Below, piece by piece: positions 1-5,549 of a stretch of 5,731 bases of DNA. The translations under genes and the position numbers were made by a program. The stretch spans positions 1 through 5,731 of the forward strand of contig WTAX01000100.1 of assembly GCA_013139395.1 (NCBI GenBank), given 5' to 3'. Below the pieces are notes generated by a model, which was not told where the DNA came from, ran no database searches, and worked only from the letters and a program-made list of their open reading frames with translations. How positions within the stretch are numbered: position 1 is the first letter of the stretch; each line of letters opens with the position of its first letter. The stretch is from Gammaproteobacteria bacterium. Its GTDB lineage: Bacteria; Pseudomonadota; Gammaproteobacteria; GRL18.

Positions 1-342
1 CAGCTCTACACCATTCTCTTTTAAGGTGTTAAGGCCAAAGTTAATCAACTTCTGACCAATTCCTTGGCCTTGGTAATTTGTATGTATAGCTACTGGGGAT
101 AAAAGAAAAGCATTAACCTCACTTTCAAACGTCAACCTGGTAAAAAATATACTACCGATAATTTTCTCATTTTCAATAGCAACAAACCCATAAAGATCTT
201 GAACATCCGTGTCAGTCATTAAGTCATAAGACAAGTTTCCTATTAACAAGCCTTCTGACTGCCCTTCTGAGTCTGAAAATACCTTAGTGAATAGTTGTTT
301 AATTTCTTCAATATTGCTTGGACTATATGGTAAAAGATTCAT
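1..342 (-). CDS. GNAT family N-acetyltransferase (YhbS-like), C-terminus cut by window edge
   Basis: The frame opens at the ATG at 342-340 and stays open to base 1, giving 114 residues with no stop, so the gene continues off the left edge. It is a GNAT-fold enzyme, expected to move an acetyl group from acetyl-CoA to an amine; the substrate cannot be told. The start MNLLPYSPSNIEEIKQLF is a typical first strand and helix. The stretch FVAIENEKIIGSIFFTRL (about 53-70) fits strands 2-3. LLSPVAIHTNYQGQGIGQKLI (80-100) is GNAT motif A, with the acetyl-CoA pyrophosphate-binding loop Q91-G-Q-G-I-G96. The LSPVAV-type wording before motif A is typical of the YhbS (COG3153) group. An AAAGG Shine-Dalgarno at 354-350 lies 7 bases before the ATG and supports this start. 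GNATs are common in gene cassettes, but I could not find a clear attC beside this one. Confidence 0.85.
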   Translation of the reverse strand, partial: MNLLPYSPSNIEEIKQLFTKVFSDSEGQSEGLLIGNLSYDLMTDTDVQDLYGFVAIENEKIIGSIFFTRLTFESEVNAFLLSPVAIHTNYQGQGIGQKLINFGLNTLKENGVEL

Positions 343-588
343 TTATTGACCTTTGCGCAGAAATTCATTAAGTTTTTATTCCCGAAGTCATCTGTAATTA
401 TGCTTGTACCTTAAGCACATAACGAGGCTGTAGAATAACCCCTTTTTCCGTATTTTTTCAATGAATCCACAATACAATGTTTAAAAATCTGTTTCAAACA
501 TTAAACTAGAAATTGTAATAAATATTGATATTTTGAAAGAACAAACAAATAAAATGATAAAGATAAAGAGTGCAAGGAAAGCCGATAG

Positions 589-636
589 CAGGCTTTATAG
601 CCTGTATTTTAACCTCAGTGGAGGCTATATTATAGC
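589..636. repeat. Three tandem small inverted repeats
   Basis: Three hairpins follow each other: CAGGCT-TTAT-AGCCTG (589-604), CCTC-AGTG-GAGG (613-624) and GCTATA-T-TATAGC (624-636). The first competes with an alternative stem, AAAGCC (578-583) with GGCTTT (591-596). The first stem is followed by TATTTT, so it could act as a weak terminator on the plus strand, but no gene is known to need one. Function unknown. Confidence 0.4.
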
Positions 637-734
637 TTTACTATGTTATGAACCAGACAGAACATCTGCCATTGAGCATTCACTTTTTTATCCACACAGA
701 GTCTTCTTTTCTAATTTAATACCGTTTTTATAGG

Positions 735-820
735 ACCAATGAAAATAATATTGGACACCCATCTTTTGAGGCAATAAACCAGCATCCAATTAATGGATGT
801 CCATAAGTACTTCTATTGGT
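735..820. repeat. 86-bp symmetric imperfect palindrome downstream of the PEBP gene
   Basis: The outer arms are ACCAAT (735-740) and ATTGGT (815-820). The inner arms are TGGACACCCAT (752-762) and ATGGATGTCCA (793-803), matching at 10 of 11 bases. The gaps between outer and inner arms are 11 bases on both sides, so all arms share one centre at 777.5 and the whole reads as a single dyad. A competing hairpin, CATCCA / TGGATG (783-788 and 794-799), sits in the right half. The right edge lies 13 bases beyond the PEBP stop, so it could serve as a 3' structure for that operon. The shape also fits a decayed MITE or paired insertion-sequence ends. There is no U-tract typical of an intrinsic terminator. 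Confidence 0.5.
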
Positions 821-833
821 TTTTAATCCAGTT

Positions 834-1310
834 TTATTTACTCTTCTCATAGAACCCGATCAATTCAGTCTGCTCAATAATATGACTCTGGATAGCATGT
901 TCCAGTTGCTCTTTTGTCGGTGAATGCATATCAGATAAGAGGGTGTCCAGCGCATAGAGTTTAAGGAAATAACGATGCCGGCCTATAGGAGGACAGGGAC
1001 CACCATAGCCTGTACGTTTCCAGTCGTTCATTCCTTGTAAAGTGCCTGGGGGTAATTCATCAACTTTCACGGATTCAGCTAAACTACCCGCTTGTGGTGA
1101 TATATTATAAAGTAGCCAGTGGCACCAGACCATGCGTGGTGCCTCGGGATCTGGCGCATCAGGATCATCGACAATCAGTACCAGACTCTTTGCGCCCTGT
1201 GGTACATCAGACCAGGAAAGCGCAGGTGATATATCAATGCCTTCACAAGTGTATTTTGTCGGGATGTTGCTCTGGTGCTTAAAAGCAGAAGAAAGCAGTT
1301 GCATTGTCAT
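834..1310 (-). CDS. YbhB/YbcL family PEBP-like (Raf kinase inhibitor-like) protein
   Basis: A complete 158-residue protein, the usual length for bacterial phosphatidylethanolamine-binding-protein homologues. Family motifs appear in order: TCEGIDISPALSW (21-33), DDPDAPD (48-54), HWLLYNI (64-70), GYGGPCPPIG (101-110) and HRYFLKLYALD (112-122). The DPDAP and GGPCPP-H segments line the anion/ligand pocket in this fold. The molecular role of bacterial members is poorly defined; there is no signal peptide, so it is expected in the cytoplasm. A GGAGGA Shine-Dalgarno at about 1322-1317 lies 6-8 bases before the ATG at 1310; a second ATG two codons in (1304) is a less likely start. It is the last gene of the HPF-DUF504-PEBP operon, 18 bases after the DUF504 stop. 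Confidence 0.93.
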   Translation of the reverse strand: MTMQLLSSAFKHQSNIPTKYTCEGIDISPALSWSDVPQGAKSLVLIVDDPDAPDPEAPRMVWCHWLLYNISPQAGSLAESVKVDELPPGTLQGMNDWKRTGYGGPCPPIGRHRYFLKLYALDTLLSDMHSPTKEQLEHAIQSHIIEQTELIGFYEKSK

Positions 1311-1328
1311 GATGTATCCTCCATGTGG

Positions 1329-1583
1329 TTAGTGTTCCCGGTGCCAGATTAGTTTACCATCACGATAGACACGTTTGATGCGGTGAAATGGAATTTGGTG
1401 AACTTCACCCTCATCATCAATCAGTTCAAAATCGAAATGATCGTCTTTTGCAAAGAACAAGGCCTTGTAAGAAACTCTGATGATCTGGTTGCATACGCGG
1501 TCGTAATAGCCAATCTCGAATTTACTGTCACGGTAATTAGGATCCCAGCGTATCCTGTTGAGTAATTCATGTATAGGTTGCAT
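1329..1583 (-). CDS. DUF504 domain-containing protein
   Basis: An 84-residue protein of unknown function that is entirely a DUF504 (UPF0248-type) domain. The characteristic string is MQPIHELLNRIRWDP at the N-terminus, then FEIGYYDRV (22-30), IIRVSYKAL, a DDEGEVHQIPFHRIKRVYRDG core (56-76) and the ending LIWHREH. The frame is open upstream to 1724, but that part overlaps the HPF gene. The ATG at 1583 starts exactly where family members start and has AAGG at 1595-1592 upstream, though with long spacing. The gap to the HPF stop is 25 bases, so translation is probably coupled in one transcript. The small, basic, RNA-friendly composition and company with a hibernation factor hint at an RNA or ribosome role; that is inference only. 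Confidence 0.9.
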   Translation of the reverse strand: MQPIHELLNRIRWDPNYRDSKFEIGYYDRVCNQIIRVSYKALFFAKDDHFDFELIDDEGEVHQIPFHRIKRVYRDGKLIWHREH

Positions 1584-1608
1584 GGTTAGAACCTTGAATA
1601 GTGCTGTT

Positions 1609-2172
1609 TCAAACGCGGTGATGTTTGCCTTCAATATGCACCGTGCTTGCTTGTGGTCCCTGTTCACCCATCTCTTCACTGAAATGGACGCTGGCACCTG
1701 TTTCCAGCTTGTCAAAATCAGCATTTATAACACTGTTTCGGTTAAAATAGATTTCCCGCCCATCCGGTGTTTCAATCAGACCATAATCCTTAGAAGGAAA
1801 AAGCTCCTTAATCCGGCCATGGGATGCTGGTTCATGAAGCTTCACCTTGTTGTGCCGCAACCTGACGTAATCTTCCAGTTGTCGGCGTGCAGCATTGAAT
1901 GCATCTCTAAGAGCAACATAAATATCCTCGTGGCTATGATTCTGCTCAGGATGATGTGAAACAATGATTTCTTCACTCGGTAAGGTGATTTCAATTTTTA
2001 CACTATAGAGTTGACCGCGATGATGATGCTTATGTGGTGACTCAACAATAACCCGGCAACTAGTAATATTTTCGGCAAAGCGTTCAAGTTTTTCGGCTCT
2101 TTCACGGATCTTTGCTTCTACGGCGTCGGATGAATCCATATGCCGAAAGGTGATTTGTAATGGAATTTGCAT
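1609..2172 (-). CDS. HPF/RaiA-type ribosome hibernation factor fused to a cold-shock domain
   Basis: A 187-residue two-domain protein. Residues 1-105 match the HPF/RaiA (S30AE) fold: MQIPLQITFRHMDSSDAVEA, then KLERFAENITSCRVIVESP, a His-rich turn HKHHHRG (47-53), and the helix EDIYVALRDAFNAARRQLEDY. This domain binds the 30S decoding region and silences idle ribosomes. Residues about 118-182 are a cold-shock domain: HGRIKELFPSKDYGLIETPDG carries an RNP1-like KDYGLI, and REIYFNRNSV carries an RNP2-like IYFN. RNP1 has Leu where CspA has Phe, and RNP2 ends in Asn where CspA has His or Phe, so nucleic-acid stacking may be weaker. The start is secure: GGAGGTGG lies 7 bases before the ATG at 2172. 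It is the first gene of a three-gene operon with its own promoter at 2210-2238. The fusion is a known architecture. Confidence 0.92.
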   Translation of the reverse strand: MQIPLQITFRHMDSSDAVEAKIRERAEKLERFAENITSCRVIVESPHKHHHRGQLYSVKIEITLPSEEIIVSHHPEQNHSHEDIYVALRDAFNAARRQLEDYVRLRHNKVKLHEPASHGRIKELFPSKDYGLIETPDGREIYFNRNSVINADFDKLETGASVHFSEEMGEQGPQASTVHIEGKHHRV

Positions 2173-2209
2173 AGCACCACCTCCATTTTTAGGTACTATT
2201 TATATCTAT

Positions 2210-2238
2210 ATTATCCTTCATATGACCCAAAATTCCAA
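2210..2238 (-). promoter_or_regulatory. Predicted sigma70-type promoter of the HPF-DUF504-PEBP operon
   Basis: On the minus strand, a -35 box TTGGAA (2238-2233, 4 of 6 to consensus) is separated by exactly 17 bases from a -10 box GATAAT (2215-2210, 5 of 6). Transcription would start near 2203, leaving a leader of about 30 bases that contains the GGAGGTGG ribosome-binding site of the HPF gene. Confidence 0.55.
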
Positions 2239-2372
2239 TGACCTAACTCAACGACCTGTAGACTAATTACCCTAAAAAGGCAGAAAAAAGGATTGCGTCT
2301 GTGAACCCGGCTATTGAGTAAAAATTCATCTCTCAATTATTAACACAAGGATGATAGAACTATTGTATGAAA

Positions 2373-3593
2373 TTATCGGATCACTTTCTGTTTCAGATTA
2401 TCATAAACAACCAAGCTTTTTTTATCATCCCCCATTTCCATAAGTACATATTTACTGTCTCTGGTACAGGATATCCGGTTAATACGTCCCTGAGCTAGCG
2501 GTAATATTTTCTCAACTGCATGGCTATATTTGTTAATGAGCTGTACCTTACCAGCCTCACTACCTAACCAGATCATTTCAGATTTTGGACAGGCTGCAAT
2601 CGCGCTTACATGACCAACATCAATATCAGCTGCTTTTTTCCATTTACCCAGATGAGAAATGTTGTTATAGAAAGAAAGTGAGGTTTTATCATTGTTCAAT
2701 ACTGCCAGTTCACTCGCATCATCTGTTTGCCATATCATGTCAGGAGCTATAGATGAAACATCCATCTGACCAACAATACGACTGAGATCAAGATCAAAAA
2801 TAATCCCCTCTCCACTGCTATTGATGCCCGTCAAATATATGTTTTTTTCATCAATGTATAAATCAGTCAGAATCTGTTCAATTCTTAAGCGTTTAATCGG
2901 GAACAGAGGCTTATCCATATGATCTTTCAAGCAGCGATAATCATGATTCCACCCATCACCAAAACCAATAGGTGGTGGGTCAAGATAGCTGACTTTCCAA
3001 ATTTGTGGAAAGTTTTTGGGGACAATAATAAAACCATGCTGCTCACCGGCATTACGAACAGCAGTGACAGGCGATAAAATCCCTTTGCGATTTTGTACCG
3101 CTATAATCTGAACCACACTAAGATCATCAGGATTGAGAAACACCAGATCAGCTGGTTGCTGATTACCCACTAATAAAAAACGAGCATTGCCCGATAGCGC
3201 ACTATTGGCCGTTTTAAGTCCAACCCGAACCTTGATTTCAAGATTCCCTGTTTGCAGGTTGTACTTCCTGATCCAGCCATCCTTTGTGGTAATAAAGACA
3301 TAACGATCATCAGGGTCATAAACTGGCACTCCGGCAAATTCTCCCACCATCTGCTCAGACTGTGTCTTCAATGGCTTCAATGTCATATAATCCAAAAATG
3401 TAACATGCTGATTAGTCATTACAGGTGACAGATAATAATGATTTTTTCCACCATCTTCATTACTTTTTGTGCTGTAAACAATCCGTGAAGCATTGATTGC
3501 ATCTAAATCCCAATTGGAAATCTCAAGTGATTGAGCTGCATATATACTTATAGAATTAAATACAAAAAGTACACAGAAGAGCAGTTGTTTCAT
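2373..3593 (-). CDS. Exported cytochrome d1/NirF-like beta-propeller protein
   Basis: A 406-residue protein. Residues 1-20 (MKQLLFCVLFVFNSISIYAA) form a signal peptide with probable cleavage after IYA or YAA, so the protein acts in the periplasm. The rest is repeated beta-strand blades. Segments resembling the d1 heme domain of NirS and NirF are YVFITTKDGWIRKYNLQTG (98-116), KVRVGLKTANSALSGNARFLLVGN (121-144), TAVRNAGEQHGFIIVP...PQIWKVSYLDPPP (177-208), then NHDYR (216-220) and FPIKRLRIEQILTDLYID (231-248). There is no CxxCH, so it carries no covalent c-type heme. The GMPH-type segment common in NirS is not evident (SSIAPDMIW here). NirF acts in heme d1 synthesis; whether this protein does is unknown because no other nir gene is present. 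AGGA (3604-3601) lies 7 bases before the ATG. Alternative: a generic YncE-like lactonase-fold propeller. Confidence 0.65.
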   Translation of the reverse strand: MKQLLFCVLFVFNSISIYAAQSLEISNWDLDAINASRIVYSTKSNEDGGKNHYYLSPVMTNQHVTFLDYMTLKPLKTQSEQMVGEFAGVPVYDPDDRYVFITTKDGWIRKYNLQTGNLEIKVRVGLKTANSALSGNARFLLVGNQQPADLVFLNPDDLSVVQIIAVQNRKGILSPVTAVRNAGEQHGFIIVPKNFPQIWKVSYLDPPPIGFGDGWNHDYRCLKDHMDKPLFPIKRLRIEQILTDLYIDEKNIYLTGINSSGEGIIFDLDLSRIVGQMDVSSIAPDMIWQTDDASELAVLNNDKTSLSFYNNISHLGKWKKAADIDVGHVSAIAACPKSEMIWLGSEAGKVQLINKYSHAVEKILPLAQGRINRISCTRDSKYVLMEMGDDKKSLVVYDNLKQKVIR

Positions 3594-3679
3594 GGTGTCG
3601 TCCTGATTTGATTTGTTACCTGTTTTTTATAGTCATAGGTAAAACAATAGATAAATAAGATGATTAGAGCATTTCGTTG

Positions 3680-3721
3680 ATTATACTCTTGTCCTAAAAC
3701 AGTGAAAGTAATCTAAATCAC
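3680..3721 (-). promoter_or_regulatory. Possible promoter of the d1-like gene with an FNR/CRP-type dyad
   Basis: On the minus strand a perfect TATAAT (3685-3680) is preceded by only a poor -35 match (CTTTCA at 17 bases). Further upstream lies the dyad GTGAT-TTAG-ATTAC (3721-3708), which matches 7 of the 10 defined bases of the FNR consensus TTGAT-N4-ATCAA and also resembles a CRP half-site. Its centre (3714.5) is about 41.5 bases before a start near 3673, the standard class II activator position, and the weak -35 box fits activator dependence. The leader would be about 80 bases. This is a prediction from spacing and partial motif match. Confidence 0.35.
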
Positions 3722-3817
3722 AATGAAAGATATTGTGACCGCAATACAATCAGCATGGCAGTTATCCTTTACATTGCTGATATACATAACAGCATATTAA
3801 CCAGTTATTTTAATGAT

Positions 3818-3829
3818 AGTTAATTAACT
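3818..3829. repeat. Perfect 12-bp palindrome in the d1-like/DUF3175 divergent region
   Basis: AGTTAATTAACT is fully self-complementary. It lies between two divergently transcribed genes, 94 bases before the DUF3175 start, where an operator could sit. AT-rich palindromes of this size can also arise by chance. The rest of 3594-3922 holds no gene; a looser pair ATCAGC / GCTGAT (3749-3754 and 3776-3781) is also present. Confidence 0.25.
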
Positions 3830-3922
3830 CGCCCTTTACAAAGTGCGACAATTCAAGCAAAAATATTCTTCAGGCATAAGATTTTCCAAAACTATTGTTT
3901 TTGAAAGGTTGAGACAGAGAAA

Positions 3923-4221
3923 ATGAAAAATAAAAAAAATCAGCATCAAAAAAGTGGTCTGAAAAAGTCACTCGTGAAAGTGATGCTCTGGATCTGGAAC
4001 AGGGTGTTTTTACCTGGAACAATCCAAAGAAAATTGCGCAGTCACTTAAAAGGTCAGCGGATAGCAGCAAGCGCCGTAAAGCAGAACCATTTCGTTCAGC
4101 CATGTCGATGCTGGTGTTTTATATCAATCGAGCAGGAAAAAATTTGAACAAGGAGCAGAAACAAATACTGGAGAAAGCAAAGAATGAATTACGACAGTTA
4201 TATGGCAAACGAGGCAATTGA
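3923..4221 (+). pseudogene. DUF3175 family protein interrupted by a -1 frameshift in oligo-A runs
   Basis: The only plausible start, ATG at 3923, opens a frame that reads MKNKKNQHQKSG and then leaves the family. From 3955 the -1 frame reads WSEKVTRESDALDLEQGVFT, NPKKIAQSLKRSA, RRKAEPFRSAMSMLVFYIN, RAGKNL and a helix ending LRQLYGKRGN, stop at 4219-4221. This is a full DUF3175 domain (function unknown). The -1 frame has a TAA at 3931-3933 and no ATG before the domain, so it needs the 3923 start. One extra A in the A8 run (3932-3939) or the A6 run (3948-3953) would restore a protein of about 99 residues, the family length. It may be a sequencing error, a real mutation, or recoding by slippage on the A run. 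The ribosome-binding site is weak. The 3' end overlaps the convergent Mut7-C gene by 24 bases. Confidence 0.8.
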
Positions 4222-4959
4222 ATCCAGGAGCTTTTGCATCTTTTCATAGTGACTGCCCTGCCAGTATATATGTTGGCACTTTTGGCATTGTTTAAAATAT
4301 TGATAATATTGTCGTGTATGTGGTTCGAGTTGAGCTACTATATCGCTTTTTTTTACGGCTGCGAGTTTTCCATTACAGTGGATACAACGGGTGAACGGTT
4401 TGAGTTGTCTGCTCAAATCAAATCGGATAATGATTTCCTGAAATTGTTTTTTCGGCTGAGTATGATGTACGTAATGACCATGGTCAATGATACTGCGTTT
4501 TAGCAAGCCTCTATCACGAGTAAGTAATATGCGTTTTTTCTCTTTGGAAATCAGGGCAATTTCAAGATCCTGATAGTCATTCTGGTAAAATGTATCAAAA
4601 CCAGCCATACGCAGGTATTTGGCTAATTTCCCCAGGTGACAGTCAAGCACAAATTTGATTTTTCTTAATGGTTCGGGGCGTAGTTTTAACTCGGTGCTCA
4701 TATCCAGTGCTTCAAATATGGGATAGACACTGATACGGTCATGATTTTTAACCAGATAATTAAAATCAACCGACTTGCTATTGACCAGTATGAGTTCAAT
4801 TTCGGTATGTGGCACCCCAAGAGATTCAATCAGATTTTTAATCGAAGGGGTACCTTTATAGCGGTGAACAAATTCTTGTTTACGCTGATAATAGGGTAAA
4901 AAGTCATTAAGTTCTTCATAGAACCGGCAGGTGACCTGGTTTTCTGGCTTCATATTCAC
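4198..4959 (-). CDS. Ub-Mut7-C protein: ubiquitin-like domain plus Mut7-C (PIN-like) RNase domain
   Basis: A 253-residue protein with the standard layout of this family. Residues about 9-88 (TCRFYEELNDFLP ... LILVNSKSVDFNYLVKNHDRISVYPIFEAL) are a ThiS/MoaD-like ubiquitin fold. Residues about 101-250 are the Mut7-C domain: KFVLDCHLGKLAKYLRMAGFDT with acidic D106, NDYQDLE (127-133), and LLTRDRGLL with D149, all likely metal-binding residues of a PIN-like nuclease. A zinc ribbon follows with C192-x2-C195 and C225-x2-C228, then IYWQGSHYEKM (231-241). It is predicted to be a cytoplasmic RNase; the substrate is unknown. The frame can start at GTG 4959 or ATG 4953, and neither has a clear Shine-Dalgarno sequence. 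It converges with DUF3175. Confidence 0.9.
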   Translation of the reverse strand: MNMKPENQVTCRFYEELNDFLPYYQRKQEFVHRYKGTPSIKNLIESLGVPHTEIELILVNSKSVDFNYLVKNHDRISVYPIFEALDMSTELKLRPEPLRKIKFVLDCHLGKLAKYLRMAGFDTFYQNDYQDLEIALISKEKKRILLTRDRGLLKRSIIDHGHYVHHTQPKKQFQEIIIRFDLSRQLKPFTRCIHCNGKLAAVKKSDIVAQLEPHTRQYYQYFKQCQKCQHIYWQGSHYEKMQKLLDSIASFAI

Positions 4960-4993
4960 TAATAGTTTGTACCATACATTTTTAGATGTTCAA
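4959..4993 (-). promoter_or_regulatory. Weak candidate promoter that would give a leaderless Mut7-C mRNA
   Basis: On the minus strand TTGAAC (4993-4988) and TACAAA (4971-4966), 16 bases apart, each match 4 of 6 consensus bases. A start about 7 bases after the -10 box falls on the GTG at 4959. That would explain the missing Shine-Dalgarno sequence but rests on weak motif matches. Confidence 0.2.
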
Positions 4994-5047
4994 GCACTAA
5001 TGGTTTGGTGTTGCCATTGTTAATTTTTGATGCTTTATTGTTTCACA

Positions 5048-5080
5048 GGATGTTGCCTTAATGGTACTAAGGCGACATCC
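5048..5080. repeat. Strong 13-bp hairpin beside the cassette boundary
   Basis: GGATGTTGCCTTA (5048-5060) and TAAGGCGACATCC (5068-5080) pair over 13 positions with one G-T wobble, around the 7-base loop ATGGTAC. There is no T-run on either side, so it is not a typical intrinsic terminator. It starts one base beyond the distal attC-like site and lies between the cassette and the Mut7-C upstream region. It may be a boundary or transcript-end structure. Confidence 0.5.
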
Positions 5081-5081
5081 A

Positions 5082-5132
5082 GTATAACCTAAGAATGAGT
5101 ACAAAAGTTTCAAGTTGATTCACTGGTTATAC
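5082..5132 (-). repeat. attC-like site (distal, short, partly degenerate)
   Basis: Read on the minus strand it opens with GTATAAC (5132-5126) and closes with GTTATAC (5088-5082), a perfect outer pair that extends to GTATAACC / GGTTATAC. After a 3-by-3 mismatch, GAAT pairs with ATTC (5121-5118 and 5096-5093). This order of outer box, spacer bulge and inner box is that of an integron attC. At 51 bp it is at or below the usual lower size, and the inner L boxes are poor. Support comes from position: it lies 6 bases after the stop of the cassette ORF, and its outer boxes match those of the site at 5550. Confidence 0.5.
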
Positions 5133-5138
5133 GTATTT

Positions 5139-5534
5139 TTATTCTAAAAAATTGAACGTATATACACCTGCGATAATTTCAAATATATCATCATAGGTAG
5201 CCAGTACAAAATGCTTATGTTTTTCATTTATTTTGTTTGAACAATCTATTTCTTTTAATTTCTTTATCCAATCCGAATCAGTATTTTCCTGGAAGGAATA
5301 CTCTAAATACGAATGGTTGTAAAAATCTAGCTCAATTTGATAGTTAGCTATAACATTACCAAAATTGAGTTCATAAGGGATAAAATCTTGTTCTCCATCA
5401 TAATTACTTAGCAACTCAGAATTTACTTCACCTTTAATAATTAATTCTGCATTCTTATACATCACACTATTAAGGTAAATGGCATCTCTTCCCTTAAGAG
5501 TTCCGTATTTTGTTTTAATACCTTGAATGTTCAT
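5139..5534 (-). CDS. Hypothetical integron-cassette protein
   Basis: A 131-residue acidic, soluble-looking protein with no signal peptide or membrane segment. It starts MNIQGIKTKYGTLKGRDAIYLNS and ends HKHFVLATYDDIFEIIAGVYTFNFLE. The closing KHF(V/L)xxTYDDxFE pattern resembles small proteins I recall from gene cassettes, but I cannot assign a function. The ATG at 5534 lies 15 bases after the upstream attC-like site and has only a weak GAGAAA ribosome-binding site, usual for cassette ORFs. The stop is 6 bases before the downstream attC-like site, so the ORF almost fills the cassette. It is more AT-rich than the operon genes to the left, which fits acquisition. An immunity-type or regulatory role is possible but unsupported. 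Confidence 0.75.
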   Translation of the reverse strand: MNIQGIKTKYGTLKGRDAIYLNSVMYKNAELIIKGEVNSELLSNYDGEQDFIPYELNFGNVIANYQIELDFYNHSYLEYSFQENTDSDWIKKLKEIDCSNKINEKHKHFVLATYDDIFEIIAGVYTFNFLE

Positions 5535-5549
5535 TTTTTTCTCATTTAC

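Larger units (their letters stand above)
343..833. other. Intergenic stretch without a convincing gene
   Basis: About 490 AT-rich bases lie between the GNAT start and the PEBP stop. I see no recognisable protein on either strand. The visible structure is an 8/10-base dyad TTATGCTT / AAGCACATAA (398-405 and 413-422) in the GNAT upstream region, an AATGTTT / AAACATT pair (476-482 and 496-502), three tandem hairpins (589-636) and a large symmetric palindrome (735-820). A 59- to 66-codon frame ending at 733 is open but has no Shine-Dalgarno sequence and no family resemblance. Confidence 0.6.

Noticed and set aside
417..651. ACATAAC at 417 and GTTATGA at 645 as ends of a third attC by the GNAT gene
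   Set aside because: The span of about 235 bp is too long for an attC and no inner L-box pair was found.
533..733. Plus-strand frame of 66 codons (TTG start, or 59 codons from ATG 554)
   Set aside because: No Shine-Dalgarno sequence, no recognisable domain, and its DNA is dominated by the tandem inverted repeats; probably not coding.
1584..1724. Upstream extension of the DUF504 frame to 1724
   Set aside because: It overlaps the well-supported HPF-CSD gene, and DUF504 members begin at the MxPIHELLNR motif, so ATG 1583 is the start.
2313..2337. ATTGAG / CTCAAT stem as terminator of the d1-like gene
   Set aside because: Only 6 bp, AT-rich, and no T-run after it on the minus strand.
2373..3593. 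Reading the propeller as a true cytochrome cd1 nitrite reductase (NirS)
   Set aside because: No CxxCH c-heme domain, the protein is too short, and the GMPH-type d1 segment of NirS is not evident.
3948..3954. Classic A-AAA-AAG slippery heptamer in the DUF3175 gene
   Set aside because: Its codon phase relative to ATG 3923 is wrong for the standard simultaneous-slippage site (the zero frame reads CAA AAA AGT). The A8 run upstream is in proper phase, so I favour that one if recoding occurs.
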